A stretch of 64,000 nucleotides of DNA from Ectocarpus siliculosus (taxonomy: Eukaryota > Sar > Phaeophyceae > Ectocarpales > Ectocarpaceae), in assembly GCA_000310025.1 (NCBI GenBank), contig FN648396.1, positions 215,120-279,119 of the forward strand, written 5' to 3'. Positions 1-11,300 of this stretch are shown here, in pieces. Positions within the stretch are counted from its first letter, which is position 1, and every line of letters begins with the position of its first letter. A model generated the notes under the pieces. The model saw nothing but the letters and a program-made list of their open reading frames with translations. It made no database searches and was not told the origin of the DNA. A program made the translations under genes and the position numbers.

Positions 1-639
1 TGAGCAGACGGCGAAAAACAGGAACCCAGTTGTGAACGTCGAGATGCGGACAAGCTATTCCAAATTATATTGTGCTGGGAGACAGCATGGTCTCGACGTC
101 TGGACATATCCCAGAGTTGCATGTGTATCGTGTTTTTGGCGAAAGCGGTCTCCGCGTAGTAACGAGAAGCAATTCACTAGTCAAACTGAAAATGCCCGGC
201 CATGGTCACCTTGGTTGTTTGGTAGAGCGTGCCTCTGAAACAAAGTTGTGTTCACTACACGCAGAATATACCACTGGGTTGTTCGTGTGAACCTCAAACC
301 GATCATGCTGCTGACGGGTTCTGTACCCGCGATCCGGGGAAAACTTGACATTGCAATGTCAAACCATTCAACACCGTTAAACCTGTAGCACGGGTGGGGT
401 GGAGTGAAGCACCCCGTTAGAGGCGTTTCAAATCGCAACCCGAACCAAGTTGTCCTTTGCACAGCATTTGTGTTTCGAATCCTCGCCGCCCAAATTGGAA
501 GGGGCGCCTGGAACGTAGTGGCCCTATTGGGGCATGCTCAGGCCCCGAAGAAACAATGAGCGGCATTACGTTGCGTGACGCTGCCCGTATTAGATAATCC
601 GTAAGGTTTCTCCTCGATTTCGAACAGGGACTCTGGCGA
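1..639. other. left edge, no supported gene
   Basis: Downstream exons of the minus-strand glycosyltransferase-like gene could lie here. I found no frame with a convincing splice partner. The minus frame 181-462 and plus frame 72-290 are open but composition-neutral. Confidence 0.3.
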
Positions 640-657
640 AACCCTAACCCTAACCCT
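640..657. repeat. short interstitial telomere-like tract
   Basis: Nearly three copies of CCCTAA in tandem. The unit matches TTAGGG-type telomeres, but it is only 18 bases and internal, so it is not a chromosome end. Confidence 0.5.
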
Positions 658-761
658 CTCGAGTGTACCCGTGAGTGCCACGTTCGTGGCTTTGGATCAC
701 GTCGACGCCAATAAATTCACATTCGCCCATGTCAAAAGCTAAACAATAGAAGGAATCTCAC

Positions 762-3700
762 CGTGTCTGCCATGTCTTGGCAAGCGGTTGTGCATCTCGA
801 AGCCTGGGGCGGTTGGGTCGTGTCGCACATTACGACGTGCGCATCTGGCGTAGAGGGATCCGTCGACAAGGACGCCAGAGTGCGGTCTGCGGCCAAGGCT
901 TCATCCTCGTTCGTGTAGCACAACCGGCAGGTGCTTCCGTACTGCGATGGGTCACCCGCGCCGCAATTATGCCCCCCCAAGCGCGGTCCTGCCGGCGACC
1001 AACCAGTAGAACAGCTTTCGTCACAAAAGGTCGATGCGCCCGTCCGAACCTGTGCGGAATGCTCTGAGCCACAAGCACCGGTACAGGAAAGGGTGTTGAT
1101 GTCGGACGCACTCGCTTTTGGGGGGCTGGAGATCGCGGCGCTACCGCCACTGTGAGAGCTGCCGTGGATGAACAGCGTCTCCTGTGAAATTGCCTGCGCC
1201 ACGTGCTTGTCGCTGACGTCGAAGAACCCAACGTTCGAAATCTGTGGTAACGAAAATAGTATCGGCGGATTTCCACCAGTTAAATGGGAACCCTACCGTG
1301 CCAAATGTCATCCTAAATTTAAGGCGGAGGGATGTTTGTTGCGGTATGTCAGATTGGTCTGAAAAGTCAGAATCGCGTGGTAACCCAACCTTTAACATTG
1401 CCGTACCGTGCGAATTCCTGTTCGGTAGTTTAGGCTTTGCTCGTTCTTGGAATCTACACAATAATCGTATTCTTGAACGAAGAGCGACGCGCTGGGAAAC
1501 ACGAGTCGGTGCGGTTTCGACGACAATACCCATTACATTATAAGATCATACCAGTTTAGTGGCCACGAAGTTTGAAGAGAATCGCTGCCAAAGCAGCCAG
1601 CTGTAGGGGAAATCCGAAATCGTGGCCCAAAGCGCAACGTCGTACCTGCCAGATCGCGAAACGAGGGCCATCACAACTACGAGTTTGCCATTTTGAATAT
1701 GTCGTATTGGTCATGTGACGTGCTTTCGCACCCATGTTTCCACGAGTGCGAAGTGCGTGTCTGCAGCGTTGGCTCTCCCTCTCTCGTACCCCCTCTCTCT
1801 GCGACGTCCCCGCGCGTGTTACTACGAGACTTAGGCAGCGTGATTGGTCTTTTTTCTGTCCTCCGCAAGAACTGACTCTTGGAGGACGAAGGAACCAACA
1901 TCGGACATCTCTTACACTATCGCTGAGGTACACACAGATTGCGACTGCAAGGATGACACGCCCATGAAGAGACGCCGCCATGTGTTAATGATCCTTCTGC
2001 CGACAACATGTCGGAACGAACTTATTGACTGAGATTGTTATACGTACGAATAGGAGTACTCCCATCGAGCCAAGGTGAAGTTGACGTACTGGGTGAACGC
2101 CGGGTCAGTGTTGTTGTCTGGAAGTGCACGTGTAGCAGGTAGCAGGACGTCAACGACATGGGTAAACCAGCGGTGGTAACCGTGATGATGTGCTCATTGC
2201 TTGGGACGAAGAAGCCGAGCATTTGCGAAACGTCATATTCGCCGAGCATCTCGCCATTCTTGGGTACAACTCTCAACACCCCCCAAGTCCGGTTGGCATA
2301 GATGAAAACAACGTCTGAGCGGGCCGACTGTCTCTATCTCTCTCTCTATTTACATGTATCCAGAAAGGTACTTGAACTTGAATACTCACACCGGCACGCT
2401 GATGTTGCCTGATACATACGATGAGACCAACATTTGCTTTGCCCATCGTGATTCTCATCTACATGGAGAATCGCCCAACCTGATGAAGAGCATAAAGTCT
2501 AGAACTTTTTCTGTATTTCCACAAATGGACCACACCTGCTAGACAAGATGAAGCAACATACATGTTGCTTGTGGCCTACAGGTGATGGCCACGCGAACAA
2601 TCGACAGTTTTTTTCTATCTCACCCAGATACAGAGCTCTGCTACACAAGGCAGGTACTGACGAGGCCACAGCGAATCGCTGCTGCTGAACACTCACATAT
2701 GGCGTTTCCGTTGAGATGCCCCAGGATATGCCACATGTCTCGTAGTTTTGCGGTCTGATGAAACTCGGTGCCCACTAGAGTGCTGCCTTTCACCCAGAAC
2801 GGCTTGGAGGAGAACGCAGCTTCGTACAATTTCGAAAAACTTGTAGAGTGAGCCACTAGAACATCCCACTCGATCACGGCAAGAGCATCATACTCTTCGA
2901 GGGAACCAGCTACGTCCTCGTCGAGAAAGAGCTTGTAGAACATCAATGAAGCCCCTTTCGGGTACACGTTGTCCTATGAAGAACGGTGCGATGACAGGCA
3001 CCACAGCGGTTTCATGGAAACAGACCGGCCGAAGGATGAGGAAACGACTCAGCCTATCGACACACCTACAATAGACTGCCACCGATGATGTGACGGAGCT
3101 AAGAGTTGCCGTGTTCCCTTCCCCCTAGGATCTAACTGCCATGCTTGGTACAAGCACCCGTGATTCTACTCCGGAATGAATCCTGTGGTATAGATAGATT
3201 CAACGGCACAGCGTAGATTTCAAACCAAACGAATGAACTTCTCCGGGCATATCCTAACCGATGCAGCCACACGGAGTTCGTCATAAACATGAACAGAAAC
3301 TATTCGGCTTTCCACCAACTCAGGCGGGGGGGGGGGTCACCACCTTCTACCAGCGACCCGTCATGCACTTGGGAAGGGTGCTTGATTGTATAGATTGCCT
3401 AAAGATTTGTGAAGGCCTCCTTGCTCGGCGCGGGGATGTTGGCGACTCCGATGCATCAATACGGATGTGGCAGAAGCTACTTTAGTGCAGCACAAGTGCC
3501 TACACCTTGCCTCCCTTTCCAGCAATGGCACCTCAGTGATCTCAAATAATATCATACGAGCCTAGCCGCGTGCAAACGAGTTCCATGCAAATATGTCTCC
3601 AAAAACATGCCGTGTCGGCGGTATCGGAGCCAGAGAGAATTGCGGACGGATGCATCTCGTGAGCCCGCCGGCTCCACTTCGATTCGATCGTGATCGAACA

Positions 3701-4354
3701 TTAAATGTAACCATTGGTGGTCATACTCCATAACACCTTCACTCCACACGTTGCACATATATTATCCCGTTTTTCTTTTTCTTGATTCGTAGAATTCGCC
3801 ACGCCCGGCGGAAGAATTGGAGGTTTTTCTGTCGAACAGCCCCATACCTTCAGATTCCATGACCTTGAGACGTTGTAGTGGTCTAGTGTACAGCATGCAA
3901 CCAGAAACAGTCAAACATGAACGGTAGTCTTTGTGTTGAGTACTCAACGCTACAATAATCTCGATAAGGAAGGGAAAAAGACACTCACCTCTGGGATGAT
4001 ATCTCCTCCGATAATCTTGGTGTGCCGAAAGCATTTTGATGCCTCATGTGGGATGTGAGGGAGATGGTCCTCATCTGTGAGAGCTTCGGCCTTGTATATT
4101 ACGAGGTCCATACGGGTCAGTGTGCTGTGGTAGCAGGTCGTTGGCCATGTGGATAGGGCGGCCATCGCCGGTTCTTCGTCGCCATCGTAGATGGGCACAA
4201 CGACGGCCAGTAAACTGTCCTGCGAAGCTCGAGCAGAGTACGCACCCTTCGCCCCTCCAGCTCTCCAGGAGTGTAAGCCCGCCAAAAGCGCTCCGACAGC
4301 ATAGCATGCTGCTGCTGCGGCTAGCAACGCCTTGAGTCTTCCGGGTCTAAGCAT
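762..4354 (-). CDS. putative type II membrane glycosyltransferase-like protein, partial
   Basis: Six exons join in one frame: 4354-3989, 2973-2697, 2458-2390, 2314-2168, 2117-2044 and 1181-762, summing to 451 codons. The last ends at a GTGAGA donor, so the gene runs off the left edge. The N-terminus has an uncharged stretch (LLAAAAACYAVGALLAGL, residues about 14-31) that looks like a signal anchor. LLAVVVPIYDGD follows, like the first strand of a nucleotide-sugar transferase fold. Exon 2 has ALAVIEWDVLVA, whose E-x-D resembles a GT-A acidic motif, and WHILGHLNGNAI. Exon 6 is cysteine-rich (CGAGDPSQYGSTCRLCY), suggesting a lumenal or extracellular domain. The enzyme class is inferred from overall appearance; donor and acceptor are unknown. 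The start at 4354 is chosen because the anchor follows directly; an in-frame ATG at 4438 is possible. Exon 3 and the 50-nt intron 4 are the weakest parts. Exon 5 could instead end the protein at the TAA at 2038-2040. Confidence 0.5.
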
Positions 4355-4438
4355 ACTCCAGGGAGAAAACGCCCAACCAACCACCTCGAGGCGGCGTTGG
4401 TCACCGTTTAACGGGTAAGTCTGTCCGCGTACGTGCAC

Positions 4439-5687
4439 AACCTTTCGGTGGCAGCAAAAGACGCGTCGCGGACAGAAAGAGAGAGATGACGGGAATCCTT
4501 TCGCGAGGGCGCAACAACGAAGAACGCAGCATTCAAGGATACGCAGCTGGGGTTCTGCTTTAGTAGATAGTTTTCTCCATTGCGCGACATTTCAATGTTG
4601 TAGGGTGTCGAAAAATTCAATTTTCTCCCCAATGTTCAATTTTCCTCCCCTCTGTTTTACTGTACGGACTTGCCTTCTGCTTTTCTATTTTGGAGTGAGA
4701 TGTCGCCGTCGTTATTTGCGCTTGACCTACAAAGTTCCTTATCCGAAAATAGTAGCTTCCTCAAAGCCAGGCACAATAGTTCCTTATCCCATGAACACGA
4801 TGGGAGGATCACGCACTGGGTTATATATTTGGGCTCGTATCATGTTCGCTTTGACGCCCGAGGCTAATGGGCATTCAAATACTACTGCTGTACTCAAGCA
4901 CTCGGTATGTACTACTGTATACTACGTAGATACAAATTAATATACTCATATATTCATGTCTCCTCGAAAGTGTAAAATAACTCATTTGGAAAACTTGGCT
5001 GTTGTTTGCGCGTGTGAGGGATGTGCAGAACGCACCTCACGTTGAGAACCGTTCTGTCGAGAAATCTCCTACAAAAGGTATTTTGAGAGGGTATTTCATG
5101 TGCAAGAGGCCGAGAGATGGCACCCCCCTACATGACTTGCTCCATTGCAAAAGGGGTGCAGAAGGAGCCCGGTGTACGTCGACGGAAAAGCCTTCGACGA
5201 GATGTTGTTTCCGCATCCACCGTTTGGGTTTTGGCACAAGCTTGGTTGTGGAGCAATCAAACTTTCAAATATCTCCCTGCCTCTCACGGCAATGGCACCA
5301 ACTGGAGACTCGTCGGTCTGAAGCGTGAGAGACTCCCTACAGCTTACACATGTGGCACGAAAGGGCAGGCCTGCCGCTGCGCTTACGATATGTTGTTGGC
5401 CAGGTGTTCGCGCGATATTGGATTTTATCGGACATCTATCTGCGGTGCATGTATGTGGACGACGGATATTCAGCATGAAATCATTTTCAGTAAAGAGCGA
5501 ACACCTTGCAGTAGGGCTCCCTTACATGTAGAAAATACGTTCTTATTGACGAGTGCGACCAAAACATCATCGCCGTGAGAGTGCCGGGTCAACGTGCCCC
5601 CTCCCCATTATTTTTCTAGCTCCCCATTGTTTTCTAGATGCATGTACAGTTACTACTTGTAAAATCCTGCGTAAGCGGTCCCAAAAA
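4439..5687. other. intergenic, one open frame of unknown meaning
   Basis: A plus-strand frame at 5117-5578 (153 codons, several Cys) overlaps a minus-strand open frame at 5096-5476. Neither has recognisable motifs or good splice sites. The rest is AT-rich sequence without signal. Confidence 0.25.
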
Positions 5688-5689
5688 CG

Positions 5690-6009
5690 TTTTTTTTTTT
5701 TTTGTCTTCACTTCAAATCAGCGCTCACAGCACTAGTAGTGCCGTTTACTCCAACCCGTGGTCACACAGAAGAACCCCTCTCTGCCCTCCCCTCCTGCGG
5801 TACTTTGCCTTCGATTTTTAATGCGAGAAGAGTTCAGCACTCTCTTCCCTCTGTGTACACACGAACTAGCGCTATCCACTAGGCCAGGAGCGGAAGCGAG
5901 AGAAAAACTCATTTTGCAAGAAAAGCTCGCTTACGCCGGGATTCGAACCCCTGACCTGACCTCTAAAGGTCTCGAGGATACCAACTAGTAGACCACCGGG
6001 GCGACCGGG
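5690..6009 (-). mobile_element. tRNA-derived SINE, copy 1
   Basis: Read on the minus strand, the element begins with a tRNA-like head (A-box-like TGGTCTACTAGTTGG, B box GGTTCGAATCC). It then has a second A-box-like motif (GGCCTAGTGGATAGCGC), a tRNA-unrelated body and a poly(A) tail, seen as a T run at 5690-5703 on the plus strand. A second copy at 9634-9945 shares head, body and tail, which shows mobility. I could not see a clean target-site duplication. The head has indels in the anticodon arm, so this is not a functional tRNA gene. Pol III promoter function is inferred from the boxes. Confidence 0.7.
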
Positions 6010-6571
6010 TATTGCCTTCGCTCCATACGTGACAACGAAGCTTTGGATAGAGCAATGAGTCACAAGGATAGCATGTATGTCTAGACTACGGCCTCACGTC
6101 TACAGCAGTTACATTGTACAGCAGTTAGACTCCTCCTGCAGATTGATCGTGCCAAGGCGTTCATTTTTGCGCAGCGACGGCAACAACTAATTATTATGCC
6201 GGTGTCGCATTGACACGAACTGGTTTGGTGGAGCTGATTCTGCTCCACAGAAACTAGCAGTACCGTCTGCTTCCGTACAGCTGTATCGTCCAACCGCTAC
6301 CCCTCAACAACGTTTGAATTGAATGCTGGCCGCTCCAGCTGTGATGCACCTGTGTGTGAGTCACTTGGTACACCTAAACCCTCCGCCGACGGTTTGGGCG
6401 GCGTGCGTTCGAGTCTCACAGCAAGGAGGGAGGCATGCATTTTGGCGATGGAGGAACAACTGCCGTTTTCTTCACGTTTTTGCCCTCTGGCGATGGGGGA
6501 TGAGAGTATGATGAGCGCTGATCCCCGTGGGTGTGTAGGCATCCTGGACACAGCAGTAGTACCACACCTAC
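6010..6571. other. possible introns and later exons of the 6691 gene
   Basis: Several CAG acceptors and short open minus-strand frames are present (for example 6297-6551), but no phase-consistent model emerged. CTACAGCAGT occurs at 6100-6109 with a second ACAGCAGTT just after it. Confidence 0.25.
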
Positions 6572-6691
6572 CTTTCTTTCGAGATGATTGATGATCCTCC
6601 TGTAGGCTTGACCGCAGGGGACGCTTCCCACCGTTGTCGCCGCTCCCAGCAGCACAACCGCAGCGGTAGTCAGGGTTGCGGCGTTTGGCAA
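6572..6691 (-). CDS. first exon of a probable secreted or membrane protein
   Basis: Forty codons run from an ATG at 6691 to a good GTAGGT donor after LERK. The start MPNAATLTTAAVVLLGAA and following TTVGSVPCGQ look like a signal peptide with a cleavage site near the SVPC segment. No domain is visible in this exon. The next exon should begin in phase 0 below 6571. A candidate after the CAG near 6350 gives about 40 open codons but I cannot confirm it. The product is unknown. The exon could also be the start of a very short protein ending in the retained intron. Confidence 0.4.
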
Positions 6692-6881
6692 AGGAGCGGT
6701 GGGATGCGGCCGAAGAGCTGTGTCATGTCGAAGAAATCAATTGTTCGTTTTCGTGTTCGTTTTCCGTTCAGCAAGGGGATGCGGCAGCTACTTTGGGAAA
6801 GAATATTGTACCCTGTCGCAGGTAAGGTGATGAATCAAGACGGTGGTCCGCCGGAACAAGAACCTCCATCTCGAGCTCTCG

Positions 6882-7055
6882 AGCTCGTCTCTTGTTCTTT
6901 TTTATTTTTCTTAATATGACACAACTGTATTTTTTTTTCTTCTTAATATGACACAACGAAACCATCTCTATCATAGTCTGAGACAGATTAGCAATGGATT
7001 CATAGCGTCAGAAAGTACCTGTATGTCTACGATTTCCCAGACAGCATAAGGGACA
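6882..7055. repeat. ATGACACAACGA repeat, copy 1
   Basis: About 110 bases from ATATGACACAACGAAACC to GGGACAC recur with few differences at 9302-9428. A partial copy of its first bases precedes it (6915-6930). It is flanked by T-rich tracts. The second copy contains the same sequence in inverted arrangement, so this is a small mobile or rearranging element of unknown class. Confidence 0.55.
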
Positions 7056-8143
7056 CGTTCTTCTATTTTTTTATTTGTTTGGTCACGGAAACTGGCGAAA
7101 GAAGCAAGAATGAAGGGGAAGTTGTACCGGTTTCTTCTTACATAAGGAACGAACGTAGGTAAGAGAAGAAGGGAGCTACTTACGGAAAAGTGAGAGGTGA
7201 GGTTCTTCTTCGATATGCTGCTGCTCGACCAGAAATAATTCGGTCACTGCCGCCTGTGTACTTACTACTGCACATTGTATCCGCCATGTCGATGCACCGA
7301 AACATCTAGCTAGATAGACTATATACATACATACAGCAGTAGTATCTTCTGTTTTACCTGACGGACAAAATAACTCTCTCTACTATACTCTTTGCTTTCC
7401 CGGCTGATGCATCCGGTGCGCCCCCAGAAATGTACAACTACGACGAAAAGGAAAGGTGTCGAATGATGAAGACAACCTCAGAACAAAGAATTCGGTTCCT
7501 CGACAACCAATTGCGACAACGATAAATAAATAAATAAATAAATAAATAAATGTTGTGCCACAAATAATAATACATACAGTAGCACAACGCCTGACTGACG
7601 CGTCTGTACGACCCCTCGGGGCGTCGACAACAAACATCACACACAGCGGTCATCATCTCAGGTGTCGGGGCTACCGGTGTAGACAATACCAGGCAATGCA
7701 TATATAGGGAGCTGATGCGGGTACTACTGCTGATGATGATGCTGTTTGTTGCATTCTCTGCGAAAAACGAGGACGTGAGAACTGACTGGCCCCCTGCCAG
7801 TTCGAGGCAGAAATCGGAACAGTTACTTTCTCCGCGGCAAAACACAGCCACCTCTCCCTTGCATCGGGAGTACGGATACATACATAGATCAGATTCATAT
7901 TGAACGCCACCAACACCACCAACACCACCACGGCTACAGTAGTCGACGTCGGCGGCGGCATTATACTGCTTGTAGCACACATTCATCGAGTTCGACAGTT
8001 TTTTTTTCCGGGGGGTCGGGGGCTGCTGTTTCGACATCACATGCATTTTGCGGAGCCTCCAAGCTGCTTGACACCGAGGTCGGTTGCCCTGCGGCAGCAG
8101 TCAATGAACAACATTTGCACCTGCTGCGTGCCCATAGCCCTAA
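7056..8143. other. upstream region of the FAD synthase gene
   Basis: The region contains an AAAT/ATAA microsatellite at 7525-7552, an ACC-rich tract near 7905-7930 and a TATA-like CATATATAGGG near 7698. The minus-strand frame 7438-8046 (202 codons) is low in domain content and runs through the microsatellite, so I do not call it. A core promoter for the FAD synthase could lie here, but no start site can be fixed. Confidence 0.3.
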
Positions 8144-8359
8144 ATGTCCAATACGTCGTCCTGGTATTTAGCTTTGGTGGCAGCTCGGCTGTTAGTTGTG
8201 CCCCAGCTAGCCCCCTGCGACGGGTGTTCTGCGACACCATACCCTCTCTCGCGCATCGCACGAGACACAGCTTTCGTGTCAACGCCATTTCTACCACGGC
8301 TCTCCAGGAGGACAAGGGCCGCGGCTCAGGCTAACAGCGGAGCCACATCTCCTGTGCAG
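8144..8359 (+). other. possible N-terminal targeting extension of the FAD synthase
   Basis: The frame of exon 1 stays open upstream to an ATG at 8144. The extra 72 residues include a hydrophobic stretch (YLALVAARLLVVPQLAP) followed by a Ser/Arg-rich region. This could be a signal or transit peptide, giving an organellar form besides the cytosolic one starting at 8360. It could equally be 5' untranslated sequence that happens to be open. Confidence 0.3.
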
Positions 8360-11300
8360 ATGATGGCAGTGGTTGCTGGTGGAGAAGCCAACGGTGAGTA
8401 AGCGTGTATGCTTGTGAGGGCGCTTGACGATATGAAAATGAGATGGGCTGCAACGGCACATGAGCATGAATGTGTTCAACTGCTCCGAGATGCAACCCGT
8501 GTGTGCTCCGCTCTCACTGCTGATGACCTCAGTCTAGTCACACGTGTGCGCCATGGGGTTTACCCTATGATTCTTCGTTCCACTATGATAAATACCTCGC
8601 GTTGCCCGTCCGCCTTTTCTCTTGCCCCCCCAGGAGCTTCGTCAACTGCCGCCCCTGCCCCGTTCATGACAGTGACAACAGCAGCACCGGCAGAACACGC
8701 TAATGCGGAGCAGCAGCAATTGAAGCTGCGCAACCCAGACGGCGTGAGCGAGGCCGCCATCCAGGACGGCTTGGATCTGTACCACAGCATCATGGCGTGT
8801 GAAGATCCCGAGCTCAAGGGGGCACTGCAGGAGGCGATGCAGGTACAGAGGCAATTTGGCAATGTCTATCTGCAGACTGCTGCTGTATGCATGCCAGCAA
8901 GTGTGTACAGTAGTACTACACATGAATGCATTCATGTGCGGCACTGATTTTTTGTGGAAGACGGAACCAGCTGGACGAAACCACGACGTGGTTCAACAAG
9001 CTTCTCTGCTACCAATGTTCTATGTGCTTCCACCAATCGCCAAGAGTTGCCTCCCCCCGCCCGAAAAGCATGCACCTTACTTGCCAGGTTGCTGAAGCAC
9101 GTAGAGACCATGTGCCTTTGAACGTCATGCAGTTCAAGTTATCTTCGGCCCCAAAACACCAACACACACCCGCTGCCGCACCCGTTCTGCCAAGATTGAG
9201 CAGGACGACGAAAAGAGTGTCTACTTTTTTCTTTTCTTTTTTTCTTCATATGACACAACGAATCCATCTATGCCTAATCTGTCTCAGACTCTTTTCTATG
9301 ATAGAGATGGATTCGTTGTGTCATATTAAGAAGAAAAAAAAATAGTCTTGAGACAGATTAGCAATCAATTCATAGCGTCAGAAAGTATCTGTATGTCTAC
9401 GATTTCCTTGACAGCATGTAGGGACACCTCCCCTGTGGGTAACAGGCTCAACAAAACAGTTTGGTAGCTGTCTTGTGTGTCTCACATATGTTATGTTGGG
9501 AAGGTGCAGAAGAAATGTGTTGGTTAGTGTTGGGTAGTCTGGCGTTTTGTGTTTGGCACCCTTTTAGTCGTAGGGCATGCAAACTCCCTCAATTTTCAAA
9601 CGTGTTTTCAGTGTTGTACGCGTATTATGTACCTTTTTTTTTTTTTTGTCTTCACTTCAAATCAGCGCTCACAGCACTAGTGCCGTTTACTCCAACCCGT
9701 GGTCACACAGAAGAGCCCCTCTCTACCCTCCCCTCCTGCGGTACTTTGTCTTCGATTTTTAATGCGAAAAGAGTTCAGCACTCTTCCCTCTGTGTACACA
9801 CGAACTAGCGCTATCCACTAGGCCAGGAGCGGAAGCGAGAGAAAAACTCACTTTGCAAGAAAAGCTCGCTTACGCCGGGATTTGAATCCCTGACCTGACC
9901 TCTAGAAGGTGTCGAGCTTACCATCTAGACCACCGGGGCGACCGGTTCCATGGTATGCATGTGTGCAGACACATTTCGGAGTATGTGCGGACGGACACAC
10001 GGGAGTGGTCTCACCATTTTCTTACCGTTTTGTGTAATTTCCGTTCGTTAGATGTGCAAATGGCACGGGAGAACATTCCCTCATCATTGCCTCCTGACGT
10101 GGTCGCCGATAGATGCGTGTGGTTGAGGTTTCATCACCGACATGTGGGTGTGTGTTAAATGCAGTAGGTATGGTTACCTATCTCGTCCGTGTGTAGGTAG
10201 AGGGTATGGCAGCGCGGACCACAGGTAAAGACAGGGTCTATCATTTCATGCATGCTACATCATTTGTATTTGGCATGGGAGGAGTAAGAGGTTGTTCTAG
10301 TTTGTAAGCAATTTTGACGGTGTATGGGCATGGGGAGTACTCCCTGTGTCCGTGTTGTGCCCAGGTGTTGCCGCATCAGTTGGCAGCATGTGTCATGGAC
10401 AGGTAGACGTGGAAGGGCGGCGACAGGTGAAGGCAGGAGCAGTATGTTGTGCATGATGGCATGTTGGGCTTGTACATAACGCAGTCCATCCTTCGACCAC
10501 ACACAAAGGAGTTTGTTCGTACCTGTGGGTGTTTTTCGGAGTCCTGGGTCAGCCAAGAGCAGCAGCAAGGAGCAGACGCAGTGCAGTATGCTACTACAGC
10601 TTTACAGTCCGTCCTCCTCAAGTCCTATCGGAGATGATTAGTATCGCACAACGGGTGGATCCGAAATGCCTTTTTGTTTTTTATTGTTCGTGTGTGCACA
10701 TGAACAAGACTTGAATTGAAGGCGACGCCGTTTCATTGGACAGCCAGATGCCGTAGGTTGCATTAGATTCCACACCTCCCGGGCCGATTTTCAAGGCTCG
10801 ATTATTGTAGCATGTAGTCTCCAGTAAAATTAGCGACGGCATAGTAGTAGTAGCAACCGAGCTTTGAGATATTGCGAATGGTGTGTTATCTTGTGCAGCC
10901 TTCGGTGCTACGGTAGCGCAGCCGATGAAGAGTTGAAGAAGCGCATTCGTCCGCGATCCTGTCGTCTGGGGAAGGAAGCTCATGGTTGTCAAATCGATGT
11001 TTTGCGTTTTGCCCGCTCAAAGCGCTGCTGAAGTCGTCCGAAAACTGCTGTAGTATCGACCGATCCAAAGATTTGTCATTCACGCACACGCCGAGGAGGC
11101 ACACGCACCGTACAGCGCTGCTGCTGCTGTTCTCTGCGAACTAGAACTATTCCACGTCTTCGGGGTTGGCCGTTCGTGTCAGGTGCTTAACGATGGCTTG
11201 CGGCTGTACGGACCGGACCAGCTGATCGGCAGCTACAACGGTGGAAAGGATGCCGTTGTCATTATGCACCTGCACAGGTGCGCTGTCGTTGTTGTTGTGG

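Noticed and set aside
640-657. Chromosome end
   Set aside because: Only about three telomere-like units, flanked by ordinary sequence on both sides.
5930-6009. tRNA gene on the minus strand
   Set aside because: It has A and B boxes but no clean cloverleaf, and it is the head of a poly(A)-tailed repeat with a second copy at 9634-9945.
7438-8046. Minus-strand gene of 202 codons
   Set aside because: It crosses an ATAA microsatellite, contains simple-sequence peptides and has no motif or splice support.
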